Source: Bacteroidota bacterium
Lineage (GTDB): Bacteria > Bacteroidota > Bacteroidia > Chitinophagales > Chitinophagaceae
Reading direction: 5' to 3'
NCBI GenBank assembly: GCA_023424015.1
Contig: JAFAEM010000002.1
Span: forward strand, 1-64,000
Length of the DNA stretch: 64,000 nucleotides
The translations under genes and the position numbers were made by a program. Shown piece by piece: positions 63,742-64,000 of the stretch. Each line of letters begins with the position of its first letter. Position 1 is the stretch's first letter. Under the pieces are notes generated by a model that saw only the letters and a list, made by a program, of their open reading frames with translations, was not told the origin of the DNA and did not search any database.

Positions 63742-64000
63742 ATGGATACCGCTGCGATACATCGTTCACTAGCGAAAACGGATATCAAGATACTGGTCAT
63801 CGATGACCGGGAAGATAACCTGTTTTCGATCGAAGCCGTTCTGGAGAAAGATAATTACACTATCGTAAAAGCCAATTCCGGCAGGGCGGCCTTAAAAATC
63901 CTGTTGCAGCAGCACGATTTTTCCCTGATCCTGATGGATGTGCAAATGCCCGACCTTAACGGTTTTGAAACCGCGGCGATCATTTATGAAAGGGAGAAGC
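63742..64000 (+). CDS. response regulator receiver domain, gene cut by window end
   Basis: ATG 63742, seven bases after the kinase stop, opens MDTAAIHRSLAKTDIKILVIDDREDNLFSIEAVLEKD with the phospho-Asp66 in LILMDVQMPDLNGFETA. The frame is open to the end (86 residues seen). In similar loci such receivers are joined to a second histidine kinase or another output, but that part lies outside the window. Probably co-transcribed with the kinase. Confidence 0.85.
   Translation, partial: MDTAAIHRSLAKTDIKILVIDDREDNLFSIEAVLEKDNYTIVKANSGRAALKILLQQHDFSLILMDVQMPDLNGFETAAIIYEREK

Overview
The window looks like a chromosomal segment of a Bacteroidota bacterium, most likely of the Chitinophagaceae. The evidence is the gene content (DUF1080, Gfo/Idh/MocA and PmoA-like sugar genes, many hybrid kinases, receiver-only proteins, an HAE-type RND pump), starts that mostly follow A-rich leaders rather than Shine-Dalgarno sites, promoter-like TAnnTTTG boxes, and intergenic spacers filled with short GCTCG or CTGGATG repeats. 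Species-level placement is not possible from sequence alone.

Layout. 1-250: three 82-bp tandem repeats. 0.25-9.7 kb: an esterase, a run of three small minus-strand genes (two encode members of a CxxC-type family), an NAD(P)-binding oxidoreductase, a 1069-residue sigma-54 activator with four GAF domains, a receiver-only protein and a beta-lactamase-fold hydrolase. 10.3-16.5 kb: an AT-richer probable genomic island next to tRNA-Asp. It has a tyrosine recombinase, a small HTH protein, a glyoxalase-fold protein and a tight ArsR-MerTP-like operon carrying two unfamiliar cysteine-motif paralogues and a membrane/glyoxalase fusion, but no mercuric reductase. 16.7-18.5 kb: a PQQ-propeller lipoprotein and a small membrane protein. 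18.5-19.1 kb: three copies of an intergenic repeat. 19.1-26.2 kb: a tetR-tolC-adaptor-RND efflux operon with its terminator, plus a second TetR gene.

26.2-40.2 kb is rich in genes for coping with oxidants and electrophiles: a KefB-like antiporter fused to the same small domain found at 1.3-2.0 kb, a DUF417 protein, a luciferase-like monooxygenase, an AhpD-like protein, a DsbA/FrnE-like protein, an MhqD-like hydrolase, an HtrA protease, a catalase and an MhqO-like dioxygenase. 40.3-44.2 kb is a three-gene sugar module (two-domain DUF1080 protein, Tat-exported Gfo/Idh/MocA oxidoreductase, PmoA-like protein). 44.3-47.4 kb holds a GNAT, a DinB protein, a large GCTCG-rich repeat, an SMP-30-like protein and a cytochrome c. 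47.4-53.4 kb is a hexuronate operon (uxaB-uxaC-kdgK-eda-exuT) without altronate dehydratase.

53.5-64 kb is a signalling block: a YdeI-like protein, two histidine kinases, two receiver-only proteins, a 2047-residue cytoplasmic hybrid kinase with ten 92-residue HAMP-type repeats and three receivers, and the start of another receiver protein cut by the window end.

The observations I find most worth following are: the A8 tract that joins the antiporter to its C-terminal small domain (one A fewer would give two separate genes), the reductase-less Mer-like operon with the CxAAPxIGCGS paralogue pair, and the perfect dyad that overlaps that operon's promoter.
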